Positions 20,253 through 31,273 of a DNA stretch of 64,000 bases are shown here, piece by piece (the stretch's first letter is position 1; every line of letters begins with the position of its first letter). Location: contig JABLTG010000052.1 in the NCBI GenBank assembly GCA_016618085.1, positions 1-64,000 on the forward strand, given 5' to 3'. The position numbers and the translations under genes are program-made. The notes beneath the pieces are model-generated. The model ran no database searches and was not told the origin of the DNA. It was given only the letters and a program-made list of their open reading frames with translations. This DNA is from Neovahlkampfia damariscottae (taxonomy: Eukaryota > Heterolobosea > Selenaionea > Neovahlkampfiida > Neovahlkampfiidae).

Positions 20253-21784
20253 TTATTTTTCTTTGAATATTGATGATTTTTCAATCTCTGGTTTGCTCAT
20301 TTTTTTTTTGAAAAATTGTGCGAAAAATTTTGTCGTTTTTCTTTCCAAAGGTTCAATCAATTTTGGTGATTCATTGTCATCAATTGAAAAATTTATAGTT
20401 TCCACAGCTGATTTACTCCTTGGTTTTGCAAAAATTGATTCTCCAAATGATTTTCTTCGATCTTTGAGTTGAGCAGGAGATCCACCACTAGTAACTCCAA
20501 ATGTTGATAATTTATCATGAAAATCATCTCCAAACATTGAAGACTTTCTTTTTTTTGATGTCAATTCTGCACTTTTTACTGATGTTGGACTTGTAATCAA
20601 TATTCTTCTTTTTGAATCTTCTTCTTCATTGGATGAATCATCATCTGTTTCATCATCTATATCAACCACAGCGTCATCATTATCTGATAAATCATTAAAA
20701 CTTGGAGTTGAAAAATGTTGAACTATATCTTTAATGTTCTTTGAAAAATTTAATTCTAAATTGAAATTCTTTTTGAAGTTCTTTTTATTTTTATGTGCTT
20801 TGTCAATTTGTTGTTTTGACAATGATACATAAGAATCTTCAATGAAATTTAAGTTTAACCAAAAATATGCAAATAATTTATCTTTTCGATTCTTTGGCAT
20901 TCCTGAATAAAAAGTGAATTTAATATCATTTGACATAACATTCACAGGAACTTCAATTTCCAACTTTTGTGATCCTTTTTCAATTTCTATAATTCCAACA
21001 TCTTTAGTGGATACCAGTTCATTCTTTTTTGAATCTGAAATTGTATAAGTGAGTTCTAACAAAAAAGTGTTAAAAAAATTTTTCAAACCTGAAAAGCCAG
21101 GAGGCGGTGACAACACAATTGTCAATAATTTCAATTTTTGATTTGGTACAGGTTCTTTCATATTATTTTTTAAATAATAATCGAAATATTCAATATATCT
21201 TTTTTGTGAAGGAAGTGTAACTCCTTTTTTATTTTTTGTTCTTTTCTCACCATAATGTTCTAATGCAGATTTTGCATCAATTGAAAATTTAGAATAAATT
21301 AAATATGAACAAATAACTAAACCAGTTCTTCCTTTTCCTGCTTTACAATGAATCACTACAAGATTTTCATCTTCAACATTCAACCATTTTTCCTGTTTTT
21401 GAATTGAGAAAAAAAAAAAGTAACTCTTACAATACTTTTACACATTTGCAATATTAAATCAAAAGGAGGTGGATTATGATCATCAAAAGGAAAATGTTCA
21501 ACTCTATTTTCAAAATGAGATGGATCATATTTTTTTTCTGAGCATAAATTGTAGACTTTGTATTTTTTTGAGTGTTTGGTTTCTAAAAAATTTTGTACAT
21601 CAACCATATGGTTTCTATAAATTCCTTCCAAATCAACTGAAGGAAAACCCATGGCTATAATTTGGTCTGTGATATAGGACAAGTCAAGATCAAAATCATC
21701 ATCTACATATCGATTTTTTTTTTTACTCACAAATTTTTTCACCAAATTAACGGCTGCTTTTTGGCCTGTGCTTTTTTTTTGCAT
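20253..21784 (-). CDS. PTEN: PTEN phosphatidylinositol 3-phosphatase
   Basis: ATG at 21784; intron 21430-21393; a second, probable intron 21088-21056. Phosphatase domain: [48 protein letters not shown], and the active site [12 protein letters not shown]2 domain follows and a Ser-rich acidic tail (~150 residues) ends the protein. With both introns removed the product is about 486 residues. PTEN removes the 3-phosphate of PIP3. The second intron is 33 nt, free of stops and begins gtttga / ends gttag; splicing gives PPGFSELTYT, which fits the C2 start better than the unspliced reading. Confidence 0.93.
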
Positions 21785-21886
21785 GTTTTGTCCAGCCAAT
21801 GAATGAGCTGCGAAAATTAACAGACACTTTTAGTTAAAAAATAAATATTTTATTCTTCAACAATTTAAATAGGTTACTTATCATAT

Positions 21887-22447
21887 TTAACATGCTACTC
21901 TTCTAATTTGCCTGATTGTGTGATTTTCATGAACAATGTTCATTTGTTCCAATTTTCTGAAATCAACCATGTAGCTAAATTTACCACTTTGTACACTTCT
22001 TACATCAAAATCACCAGGATTTTTTAACCATTGTTGATATACTTCTTCTACAGTTTCTGAAGCGTCTAAATCGTAATTTTGAAAACTTCCGTCTTTGTAT
22101 TGCCAAATGTATCCAGATTTAGTTTTAAAAATTTCTTCTTCTTCTTCTATTTCATCATCAAAAGCTATCAAACCTTCATCATCGTAGTCGTCTCTTAATT
22201 TTTGAAGTTTTTGTGTTTTTTTTTGAACTTGTTTTTTTTTCAGTGCAACTTTTCTTTTTGCTTTGGATACTGTTTTTAGGTTTGTATTTTTAAGTTTGTT
22301 GACTCTGAGTTCTCCATGATAAAAGTTTTCGGTCAAATACATTGGAGGGCGTCTTTTTCTTCCAAAAAGAGTTGGAGCAGAGTTAAGTGTTGTGAAAGTA
22401 GCCATTTCGTTTTGTGAGTCTGTTGGTATATAGTCATAAGAAGTCAT
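21887..22447 (-). CDS. WWE domain protein
   Basis: 186 residues, one exon. Residues ~60-85 are a Lys-rich basic helix, followed by an acidic stretch, then a WWE domain from about 112: IWQYKDGSFQNYDL, ETVEEVYQQW, YMVDFRKLEQMN and a final TIRQIRRV. WWE domains bind ADP-ribose or iso-ADP-ribose and occur in ubiquitin ligases and PARPs; no RING, HECT or PARP domain is present here. It may be an adaptor. ATTGG-type element lies about 65 bases upstream. Confidence 0.8.
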   Translation of the reverse strand: MTSYDYIPTDSQNEMATFTTLNSAPTLFGRKRRPPMYLTENFYHGELRVNKLKNTNLKTVSKAKRKVALKKKQVQKKTQKLQKLRDDYDDEGLIAFDDEIEEEEEIFKTKSGYIWQYKDGSFQNYDLDASETVEEVYQQWLKNPGDFDVRSVQSGKFSYMVDFRKLEQMNIVHENHTIRQIRRVAC

Positions 22448-22901
22448 GTTGTTTTGTTTGTTGTGTTTTTATTTTTGACTTTGGTGTGGGTTTGGGTTAT
22501 TTATTACATTTTTGACCAATAGTTTTCATGCAATTTCCAGTGAGTTTTCTCTTTTCCATTTTTTGCTGCCACTTTGAAAACACAAAGAAATATTCAAAAA
22601 TTACCCTCCATAGTGATCAAAAATGGTTCTAGGGTTTATGAACAAAAATCTCAAATTCAATGAAAACATTGATCTCCTTCACCCTTTGTGATTGAAAATT
22701 GAACCCAAAAACATAATTGAATTGTTTTTTACTTCTGAAGGAAAGAAATTTCAATTTTAGTTTAAATTTCTTAATTTAGTGTGGACAATATTGGAAATTT
22801 TCCTTAATTGTCAGAAAAATATTAAAATAGCAATTCAAATTGACATTCTTAGAAACTTGGTTGATCGATTGGCCAACAGAAAAACTCAACAAAACACAGC
22901 A
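22448..22901. other. 454-base intergenic region
   Basis: Between two divergent genes. It holds the CCAAT of the WWE gene (22512-22516) and an ATTGG at 22868-22872 before the next gene. I see no tRNA, repeat or additional coding segment. An in-frame extension upstream of the next gene has no conserved features. Confidence 0.4.
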
Positions 22902-23321
22902 ATGTCCCGTAATGATGACTTGGAAAAACTAAATCATTTGTTCCAAGAGTATGGGAAACCGATCGAAACACATGTCCCAAAAGAAAAAAATATACAACGA
23001 GTACGGTACTTTTTCAACAGAATAACCACAGATAAACTTTATCACAAAGAAAAATATGAAATTGCTTTTTCTCTATTTGAATTTATCTTACAAGAGCTGA
23101 ACTCAAAATATTCACACGAAAACTTTGTTGCACTATTTTTATGTTGCTTTTATTTCTCTTTTGACTCTGTAGAGCCCAATGTTTATACCTTAAAATTTTT
23201 TTACGATTACTTTGATGTCTTTGTGCTTTATATACCCTTTGATTTGCTTTTAGAATGGGAAGAAAGATCAATACAGTTGCTCCAGAAAATTGAAGAAAAT
23301 CATGTTTCTATTTTCACATAA
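22902..23321 (+). CDS. Small cyclin-box-like protein (paralogue 1)
   Basis: 139 residues, one exon, starting MSRNDDLEKL; 42 more codons are open upstream, but the ATTGG element lies between. All-helical. The pattern RVRYFFNRITTD, then EIAFSLFEFILQELN, FVALFLCCFYFSFDSVEP and a terminal LLEWEERSIQLL resembles the first cyclin repeat. It is clearly related to the gene at 23663-24073 (FFYDYFDVFVLY compared with DFYHYFDLYIHY), so this is a tandem duplication. The cyclin-fold link is tentative; the Lys/Glu pair that contacts CDKs is not evident. Confidence 0.45.
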   Translation: MSRNDDLEKLNHLFQEYGKPIETHVPKEKNIQRVRYFFNRITTDKLYHKEKYEIAFSLFEFILQELNSKYSHENFVALFLCCFYFSFDSVEPNVYTLKFFYDYFDVFVLYIPFDLLLEWEERSIQLLQKIEENHVSIFT

Positions 23322-23662
23322 AACAAAGACTTTTACATTCAAACACTGGTACGTTAATGTTTTTACTGAATAATTGAGCTTTCAGTTCCTATGATACCAA
23401 AAAAACACAAAAATAAAAAATTTACCCTTATATTCGAAAGGTCAAAGGTCTTTCGGAGCTTTCATTTTATGGTAATTGCTTTGTTTCTTTTTGTATGTAA
23501 TGATCAGAAGGTTCAACAATTTTCGTTGTCAAATCAGGAAATGTTGTTGTCTTCATTTTGATTTTGAATCATTTTTCACCAAATTTGGAGCTGTAAGTTT
23601 GTTCCTCGGAGTTTTATAACTGAAAAACTGAACAAATCAGAATCACTCACACAAACGTTCAC
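23322..23662. other. 341-base intergenic region between the paralogues
   Basis: No CCAAT pentamer is seen near the following start, which is unusual here. It contains CTTTCGGAG near 23451, a motif also seen before two other genes. No RNA gene or coding segment recognised. Confidence 0.35.
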
Positions 23663-24073
23663 ATGGACTCAACACAACTCATGCAGCTCTTCAACGACAC
23701 TTCATATTACGGAGAATCTCACTTGTCTTCAGACAAAGTAGCAAAAAGACTTCTCTTCCTTTTCAAAAGAACTTTAAAAGACGATATTTTTGAAGAAGAG
23801 AGAATGCTTGAAACATCATTTTTCTTTCTTGAAGTCATCTTATCAAAACTGAAAAGAAAAATACCACATCAACACTTCATTTCAGTGTACATAAACTGCC
23901 TTTACTTGGGGTACTCGTCCTACTGTCCAGAAAAACACACATTGGAGGACTTTTATCATTACTTTGATTTATACATTCATTATGTTGCTTTGGAAGATTT
24001 ACATAGATGGCAAAAATCAGCTTTGGTTATTTTGGGTGTCGAAAACGACAAAAACCAAAGTTGTTTATGTTAA
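23663..24073 (+). CDS. Small cyclin-box-like protein (paralogue 2)
   Basis: 136 residues, one exon. It aligns with the preceding gene from SDKVAKRLLFLFKRTL through FFFLEVILSKL, FISVYINCLYLGYSSYCPEK and EDFYHYFDLYIHYVALEDL to the terminal helix. The region is better preserved than the N-terminus. Same tentative cyclin-box reading. Unlike nearly all its neighbours it lacks an upstream CCAAT element; its promoter may differ from the parental copy. Confidence 0.45.
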   Translation: MDSTQLMQLFNDTSYYGESHLSSDKVAKRLLFLFKRTLKDDIFEEERMLETSFFFLEVILSKLKRKIPHQHFISVYINCLYLGYSSYCPEKHTLEDFYHYFDLYIHYVALEDLHRWQKSALVILGVENDKNQSCLC

Positions 24074-24271
24074 TTCACGATTTTTACGAAACAAAGATAT
24101 TAATTTGAATAAACTATTATTCCTTTGTTATAAATTTCTTCTTACTTGAGTTTGTCCAGAATAGATTTTTGTGTTTTTTTTTTTCTTCCAATTATTTTTA
24201 TTTTTTAACGTGGTGATTTCTCATTGGCTTTTTCCATCTTTGCAAAAATAAAAACTCAAACATAAGAAGTG

Positions 24272-26673
24272 ATGGATTTTCAAAAACAAGAAGCTTTTAA
24301 TGGAACAAGATGGTCATGGAATGTTCTTCCAAGTACAACACTTGATCAATCAAGAATGATAGTTCCAGTAGGTTGTATGTATACACCTTTGAAAGAAATT
24401 TCAGGAATGCCTGTTTTACAATATGAACCTGTTTGTTGTAAAACATGTAAGACTGTCTTAAACCCAATGAGGTAATTCACGACATTTTTTTTTTTTTTAT
24501 TTCAAATTTAGTCGTTGTGACTTTCGCACCAAAACATGGGCTTGTCCAATTTGTTTCACTAGAAACGCATTTCCAAATGCTTATTATGGTGTTGATGAAA
24601 CTCATTTACCAGCAGAGCTTTATCCTCAATTGACTACAGTTGAATATGTTTTAAATAGAAAACCAGCACCACCTCCTTGTTTCCTTTTTGTCATTGATAC
24701 TTGTATCAATACTGATGAACTTGAAGTTTTAGTTGATTCAATTTTACAAACTTTAGACTCAATTCCACCAAATTCAGTTGTTGGTTTAGTTACATTTGGA
24801 GCAACAGTAAAAAAAAAAAAAAATTAAAAAATGTATTACAGGTTCAAGTTTATGAATTAAATTATGCAAAATGTACAAAAGCGTATGTTTTCAGAGGAGA
24901 TAAAGAACCAACTATTGATCAAGTACAAGAACAACTTGGATTACGTAAAACTCTTCAAACACAAACTCAACAACAACAACAACCAAAACTTTTAAATCCA
25001 CAAACTGCTATTAATAGTCGTTTCTTGATTCCACTTGAAGATTGTGAAGCAACTTTAACAACCATTTTACAAGACTTACAAGTAGACCCATGGCCAGTAA
25101 AAGAAAAAACACGTGCTAAAAGATGTACTGGCGTTGCTATGTCAATTGCTGCTTCAATGTTAGAAATTGGATATACCCATTTTGGAGCTAGAATGATTAA
25201 CTTTATTGGAGGTCCTTGTACACTTGGACCAGGTACTGTTGTAAGCACAGACTTAAAAGAACAAATGAGATTTCATAATGATCTCAGATCTGATAAAGCA
25301 CCATACTTTAAAAAAGCGGTTGAAGTAAAAAAAACAAAACAATTTTTTTAACCTAATCATAGCATTACAACTCAATTGCTCAAAGAATTGTTAAAAATGG
25401 ACATGCTTGTGATGTTTTCTCCGCTAATTTAGATCAATGTGGAGTTATGGAATTAAAAGCTTGTTGTGAAAACACTGGAGGTGATTTAGTCTTAACAGAT
25501 ACTTTCAACAATCAAATCTTTCAAGAGTCTTTTCGTAGATACTTCAAATTATCAGGTGAAAATCAAAATTTATCAATGGGTTTCAATGGAACACTTGAAG
25601 TCAAATGTTCACCAGAAATCAAAATTGCTGGAGCTCTTGGACCTATTACTTCAATGAACAAACAATCACCATATGTTGGTGAAACAGAAATTGGTTATGG
25701 AAAAACAAATACTTGGAAAATTAATGCATTCCATCCAACAACTTCAGTCACAATGTTTTTTGATGTTGCAACAAAAACTGAACAAACTATCAGTGATCAA
25801 CAAAACCAATTCAGATACTTTCAATTTGCCACACAATATCAACATTCATCTGGACAATATCGACTTAGAGTGACAACACAAGCTCTTAGATGGGTACCAA
25901 CAAATTCATGGAGCAAAATTAGTTTAGGATTTGATCAAGAAGCATCTGCCGTACTCATGGCTCGTTATAGTGCATTCAAAGCAGAATCAGAACATTTATT
26001 TGATGTTTTAAGATGGTTAGATCGTTCACTTATTAGAGTTTTACAAAAATTTGGATCATTTGAAAAAGGTAACATCAATTCATTATCTATTTCTTCAAAT
26101 TTCTCAATGTTCCCACAATTTTTATATCATTTAAGAAGAAGTCAATTCTTAAGAGTTTTCAATACTTCACCTGATGAAACAACATTTTATCGTTTAGCTT
26201 TGAATAGAGAAACTGTCAGTAATACAATTATTATGATTCAACCAACACTTTTTTCATACTCACTTCAAGATGCTCCACATCCAGTTTTATTAGATGCAGT
26301 TAGTGTCACAGCAAATAATATTTTGTTACTTGATTCATATTTTCATGTTTTAATTCATAGTGGTGAAACAATTGCTGAATGGAGAGATGCAGGATATCAT
26401 TTACAAGAACAATATGCACATTTTAAAAGACTTATGGAAATTCCAAAAGAAGATTGTCAAAAATTATTAGTTGATAGATATCCATATCCAAAAGTTCTTG
26501 AATGTGATCAATATGGTTCTGATTCTAGAATTTTAATGGCAAAAGTTAATCCTTCAACAACACATCATTCTGAAAAACAAGGTTATAATGAAAGTGGAGG
26601 ACAAAAAGTTCTCACAGATGATGCTTCACTTCAAGATTTTATGGCTCATTTGAAAAAATTAATTGTTGAATAA
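24272..26673 (+). CDS. SEC23: COPII coat protein Sec23
   Basis: Exons 24272-24471, 24512-24806, 24842-25324 and 25363-26673 give 762 residues, the usual Sec23 length. N-terminal RWSWNVLPST, zinc finger (CCKTC...CDFRTKTWACPIC), trunk domain with LFVIDTC and CTGVAMSIAASML, beta-sandwich, helical domain and a gelsolin-like end with LLDAVS. The region around 24961-24985 encodes a short Gln tract. Sec23 is the GTPase-activating subunit for Sar1 in the COPII inner coat; the arginine finger should lie in the RDxQS-like helical region, not checked residue by residue. ATTGG lies ~45 bases upstream. Confidence 0.95.
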
Positions 26674-26728
26674 ACTTGAAAATAAAACCTTAATTTTTTT
26701 TTATTGGTCAATTTAGAGAACAAAGAAA

Positions 26729-27382
26729 ATGAGTGAATCTTTACCAATTCTGTACTCTTTTAGAAGATGTCCTTATGCTATTAGAACTAGAATGACTTTA
26801 TATTACTCAAAAATACCTGTAGAAATACGTGAAGTTAGACTTTCAAATAAACCAAAAAGTTTGTTAAAATTCTCACCAAAAGGAACAGTTCCAGTATTAA
26901 TTTTAAAAGATAAAGTAATTGATGAAAGTTTAGAAATCATTAAATATGCTCTATCAAAAAATGATCCAAATTCATGGATAAAAAAAGATGAAGAAATTCC
27001 TTGGAAATTAATTAATTTAGTCGATAAAAATGGAGATTTGAAAATATTAATTGATAAATATAAATATTCTGATAGATATCCTGAGAAAACTCAGAAAGAG
27101 TATAGAACTGAAATGGAAGTTTATTTGAATTTGTTTGAAAAATTATTAAAGAAAAACAAATTTTTAATTCGTGATGAAATATCACTTTGTGATATTTGTT
27201 TATTTCCATTTGTTAGACAATTGTCAAAGGTTGATAGAAAATGGTTTTCCGATAATTTTTTGTTATTAGAAAAATGGTTGATTCATTTTGAAAACTGTGA
27301 TTTATTTAAAAATGTAATGACAAACTATAAATTTTATAATGACGATGAAGAAAAAGAAAAAATAATATTATTTCAATTATAG
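26729..27382 (+). CDS. Glutathione S-transferase-like protein, bacterial type
   Basis: 217 residues, no intron. The thioredoxin-fold N-terminus reads LPILYSFRRCPYAIRTRM, then SPKGTVPVLIL and VIDESLEIIKYAL. The RRCPYA active-site block with Cys and this exact run are typical of a proteobacterial GST subfamily rather than eukaryotic cytosolic GSTs. The C-terminal helical domain has ISLCDICLFPFVRQL. Likely a glutathione-dependent reductase or transferase. It ends in TAG, rare in this window. An ATTGG element precedes it by ~25 bases, so it seems expressed as a host gene. Transfer from bacteria is inferred. Confidence 0.8.
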   Translation: MSESLPILYSFRRCPYAIRTRMTLYYSKIPVEIREVRLSNKPKSLLKFSPKGTVPVLILKDKVIDESLEIIKYALSKNDPNSWIKKDEEIPWKLINLVDKNGDLKILIDKYKYSDRYPEKTQKEYRTEMEVYLNLFEKLLKKNKFLIRDEISLCDICLFPFVRQLSKVDRKWFSDNFLLLEKWLIHFENCDLFKNVMTNYKFYNDDEEKEKIILFQL

Positions 27383-27790
27383 TACCTTTTTCTTCTTTTT
27401 TACTTTCAGAATATTAATTGGTAAATTCCGCATGGGTATTTTTATTGGCTCGATCTACACATAAAAAAAAGAGAAAAAAAGAAGTTTGAAGATGATGAGA
27501 GACTATCATTTGAAACAAGTTAATTCACCAATATCACAAGAAAGTTATTTGCATTGTGCACAGCAAAAACAAGATTTTTCAAAAATACCTTCTCAATTTC
27601 AAAGAAAAATCAGGAACCATTGGTTGTTAATTTTTGAGAGTGTTTAATTTAAAATTCATGAATCTGAAACTTGAAGAATCTTGAAGAATGGAAAAATTTT
27701 TTTTTTTTTTTTTTTTTTAAGGAAGAAACCTGATTGGTCGGTTTCATCCCGCCAAATCTCAACCAAAGAATTGTAACGTTACAACAACAA
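27383..27790. other. 408-base intergenic region
   Basis: Contains a T-run of over 20 bases near 27698-27718 and an ATTGG at 27733-27737 before the kinesin gene. A GATGATGA sequence near 27490 resembles a C box, but no properly spaced D box was found. Confidence 0.35.
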
Positions 27791-29795
27791 ATGAACGTCG
27801 ATCTTTTATACGAATACTTGGATGAAGCAGAATTAACTCATTATTATAGCCAATTTAAAGCCAAAAATTTGAATCTTAGCTGCCTAACCAACTCAACACT
27901 TCAAGAAATTGGAACTATTCTTGGAATAACAAATAAAACTGACAGAAGAAAACTATTTGAATTAATTCAACTTGTAAAAAAAGCAGTAGTAGAGTCACCA
28001 ATTCCAACACCAACCTCAACAACAGAAGAAGACCTTTTAGGAAATTTATCACCTTTAGACTTGAAATATTACGGAATGGATAAAGAACAAAAAAAACAAA
28101 GTTATTTTGAAGAAACACCTATTGATGAAGAAGATGAAGATGCTCATTTTGAACAAGAAAATTTGTTTAAAAGTCCAAATTACAGCACTCCAAGCAAACA
28201 GAAAAAAAATTATTCAGAATCAACAACACCATCTTCAAAGACGCCTTCATTAAAGACACCTATTACAACCAGAACACCTGTTGCTAAAACACCAAAAAGT
28301 GACTTGAAGTCCTCTTCAAAGAAATCAAATTTATCAAAAATTTGTGTTGCTGTCAGAAAAAGACCTTTGAATTCAATGGAATTAAAGAAAGGAGCTATTG
28401 ATATTGTACCTGTAAAAAATGAAGTATCTCTTGTTGTTTCAGAACCAAAACAAAAATTAGATTTAACAAAATACATTGAACAACACAAATTTATGTTTGA
28501 TGAAGTTTTCACAGAACTTGATGATAATGAAGTGATTTATCAAAGAACAGCTCAACCTTTAGTTTATCATGTGTTCAATGGAGGTAATGCAACAATTTTT
28601 GCTTATGGTCAAACATCATCTGGAAAAACACATACCATGATGGGAAAGGGCAATGTAGAAGGTATTTATTTACTTGCTTCAAAAGATATCTTCAATATGC
28701 TTGACTCATCAATGAATGTCACTATTTCATTTTTTGAAATTTATGGTGGTAAATTGTTTGACTTGTTGAACAACAAAAAGAAGTTATTTGCAAGAGAGGA
28801 TTCAAATGGAATGGTGAATATTGTTGGTATAAAACATATTGAAACAAAAAATGTTGAAGAATTAATGAGTTACATGGAAGCTGGTAATAAAATTAGATCA
28901 ACTGGTTCAACTGGAGTTAATTCAGAATCATCAAGATCACATGCAATTTTACAAATTTCAGTAAATAAAGAATCATCAACAATCGGAAAATTTTCATTTA
29001 TTGACCTTGCTGGAAGTGAAAGAGGAGCAGATACACGTGACAATGATAAACAAACAAGGTAAAAGGAAAAATGAATTAATTCTTTTTTTTTTTAATAGAA
29101 TAGAAGGTGCTGAAATCAACAAAAGTTTACTAGCTTTAAAAGAATGTATTAGATCTTTAGATATGAATAAAAAACATATTCCATTCAGAGGAAGTAAATT
29201 GACCGAAGTTTTAAAAGATTCTTTCATTGGAAATTCAAAAACTTGTATGATTGCAAATATCAGTCCAAGTTCACATTGTTGTGAACATACACTCAATACA
29301 TTAAGATATGCTGATCGAGTAAAAGAATTCAGTAAAACAGGAAATGAAAATGATGTTTTAAAAGCACGTGACAAAAGAAATGAAGAATCTTATGTGAATA
29401 CACCAATATTTTCACCTTCAAAAGATTTTGCTCCACAAAATGATTTATGTAAAGTTTTATCAAAATCAAAGGATGATGATAATGAAATGTTTGTAGAAGA
29501 TGATTTACAATTGGAACATGAAATATTAATTGATAAGATTTTAGAACAAGAAGAAGAGATTATGGAACTTCATCAACAAAAGATTGACAGTACAATGAGA
29601 TCAGTAAAAAAAGAAATGACTCTACTTGAAACATTTTCATGTGATGGATCAAACATTTCAGAATATATTACATCAGTTGACCAAATTCTTCTTCAACAAA
29701 TGCAAGACTTAATTGAATTGCGTAACAAGTTAGGAGAATTTAAAAAGAATGTTGATGCAGAAAAAAAGATGAATGAACAACTTGAAAAAAAATAA
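27791..29795 (+). CDS. Kinesin-13 with N-terminal SAM domain
   Basis: Exons 27791-29058 and 29099-29795 give 654 residues. Residues 1-65 form a SAM domain ([31 protein letters not shown]). A Thr/Pro-rich linker follows. The motor begins [12 protein letters not shown], with [11 protein letters not shown]-loop [10 protein letters not shown], switch [10 protein letters not shown] and switch [18 protein letters not shown] and the internal motor position are kinesin-13 features; these enzymes depolymerise microtubules. KIF24 also has a SAM domain. A coiled coil closes the protein. Start chosen at the first ATG after the ATTGG element. Confidence 0.92.
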
Positions 29796-29804
29796 AATTT
29801 TACA

Positions 29805-31156
29805 TTATAAAAGTAAAGCAACAATTGTTCCTACAAGTAAAATGTATGATGGTAACCATTTATATGAAGAAGCTACAAAAATTACATGTTCATTACCAAC
29901 AGCCATTCCATGTACTTGATGGTTTCTTACTGAAGTTCTTTCAGTTCTTTGCATAGCTACACCATCTTTTGAATTTGTTGTTGAACCATCTCCTAATTGA
30001 CCATTGTTATTTTTTCCAAATCCATATCTAAATGTGTGTTAATTTTTTTTTTTTTTTTTTTTACAAATTCCATTTGTTAGTGAATAAAATAGTAAAACCA
30101 TCTCCACCTTGAATGTCAAGAACCCATTCCCAATTTTTTCTGATCATATTTGTGAATGCATGTGAATAAGCAGGAGTTCTTTGAGTTGTAACAGTTGATG
30201 TTGAACCTAAACCAATTTCACCTTCAGTATTATCACCAAAAGAATATAGAAAAGTGCGTGAGTTATAAACAACACTGTGTCTTGCTCCAGCACCAATAAC
30301 AATAATATGTCCAATATCACCAATTACTTTTGTAGGTGAAGTTTTAAATGTATCAGTGCCACCAATTCCAAGTTGTCCATGAGTATTTGAACCCCAAGCA
30401 AAAACAGCTCCACTTGATGCCATCGCCATACTATGTTTTCCACCTGATACAACTCCAATAATAAAATGACCAGAAGAAGCACCTGGAGAAACAAGTCCAG
30501 GAGTATTTTTTTGAACAAGTGAACCATCTCCAAGTTGTCCTTCATCATTTAAACCCCAAGCATACATTTTTCCACTGGTACCTAAAACTACAACATGTGT
30601 TTCACCAGGAGCTACGACAACAATAGTGTCACCATCTAAAATATTGTGATTTACAGTTGAAGGTGATGTGACCGCGTTGTTACCACCATTTGATCCAAGA
30701 CCAAGTCTACCCTGTTAAAAAATTCAATTATTTTTTTTTTTAAAATACAGTTGAATGGAAACCAAATGATTTCATTTGATTACCAGCTCTGACAACAACA
30801 TTAAAGTCACCAGTAGAAGCCGCGATTTTTTGCCAATCTTTGTCTTTTGAATCGACAGGTGTCGCTCTTAATCTTGTAGTTGTTGTACCATCACCTAATT
30901 GTCCACGTTGATTTCTACCAAAAGCATATAAAACACCATTTCCACCTAAAATAAGAGTGTGGTCTCTTCCAGCTGAAATTTTTTGAACTCTTTCAAATCC
31001 GAGTGTTGAAACGTTAATGTTCAGTGGGTATGTTGATGATGTTGTTGTTCCTACACCTAATTGTCCGTTATTATTTCGTCCAAACCCATTGAGAGTTGTG
31101 GTGTAAGAGTAAACGGAGACAAACAGAACTACGATGAAAACTGCAATGCTTCTCAT
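29805..31156 (-). CDS. Secreted RCC1-repeat protein with hydrophobic C-terminal anchor
   Basis: Exons 31156-30749, 30711-30065 and 30027-29805 give 425 residues. The start ATG follows an upstream TTG that is not used. An N-terminal signal peptide (SIAVFIVVLFVSVYS) precedes about seven RCC1 blades (FGRNNNGQLGVG, FGRNQRGQLGDG, WGLNDEGQLGDG, WGSNTHGQLGIG, FGDNTEGEIGLG, FGKNNNGQLGDG). The last 17 residues (WLPSYILLVGTIVALLL) are hydrophobic with no cytosolic tail, fitting a GPI-anchor signal or tail anchor. RCC1 propellers are usually nuclear or cytosolic, but extracellular ones occur in protists and bacteria. Ligand unknown. Confidence 0.8.
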
Positions 31157-31273
31157 GTTTTTGCTAACCAATCAAATGCGGTCATTCTTTCTAGAAAATC
31201 CAATCAGAATGCAACGGAAAAAAAAAATCAAGAAAAATACCAAAATAATATTTCAATAAAAATTGTGAAAAGT

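Noticed and set aside
27480-27670. Possible C/D box snoRNA near GATGATGA
   Set aside because: The nearest CTGA is about 170 bases away and no terminal stem was found.
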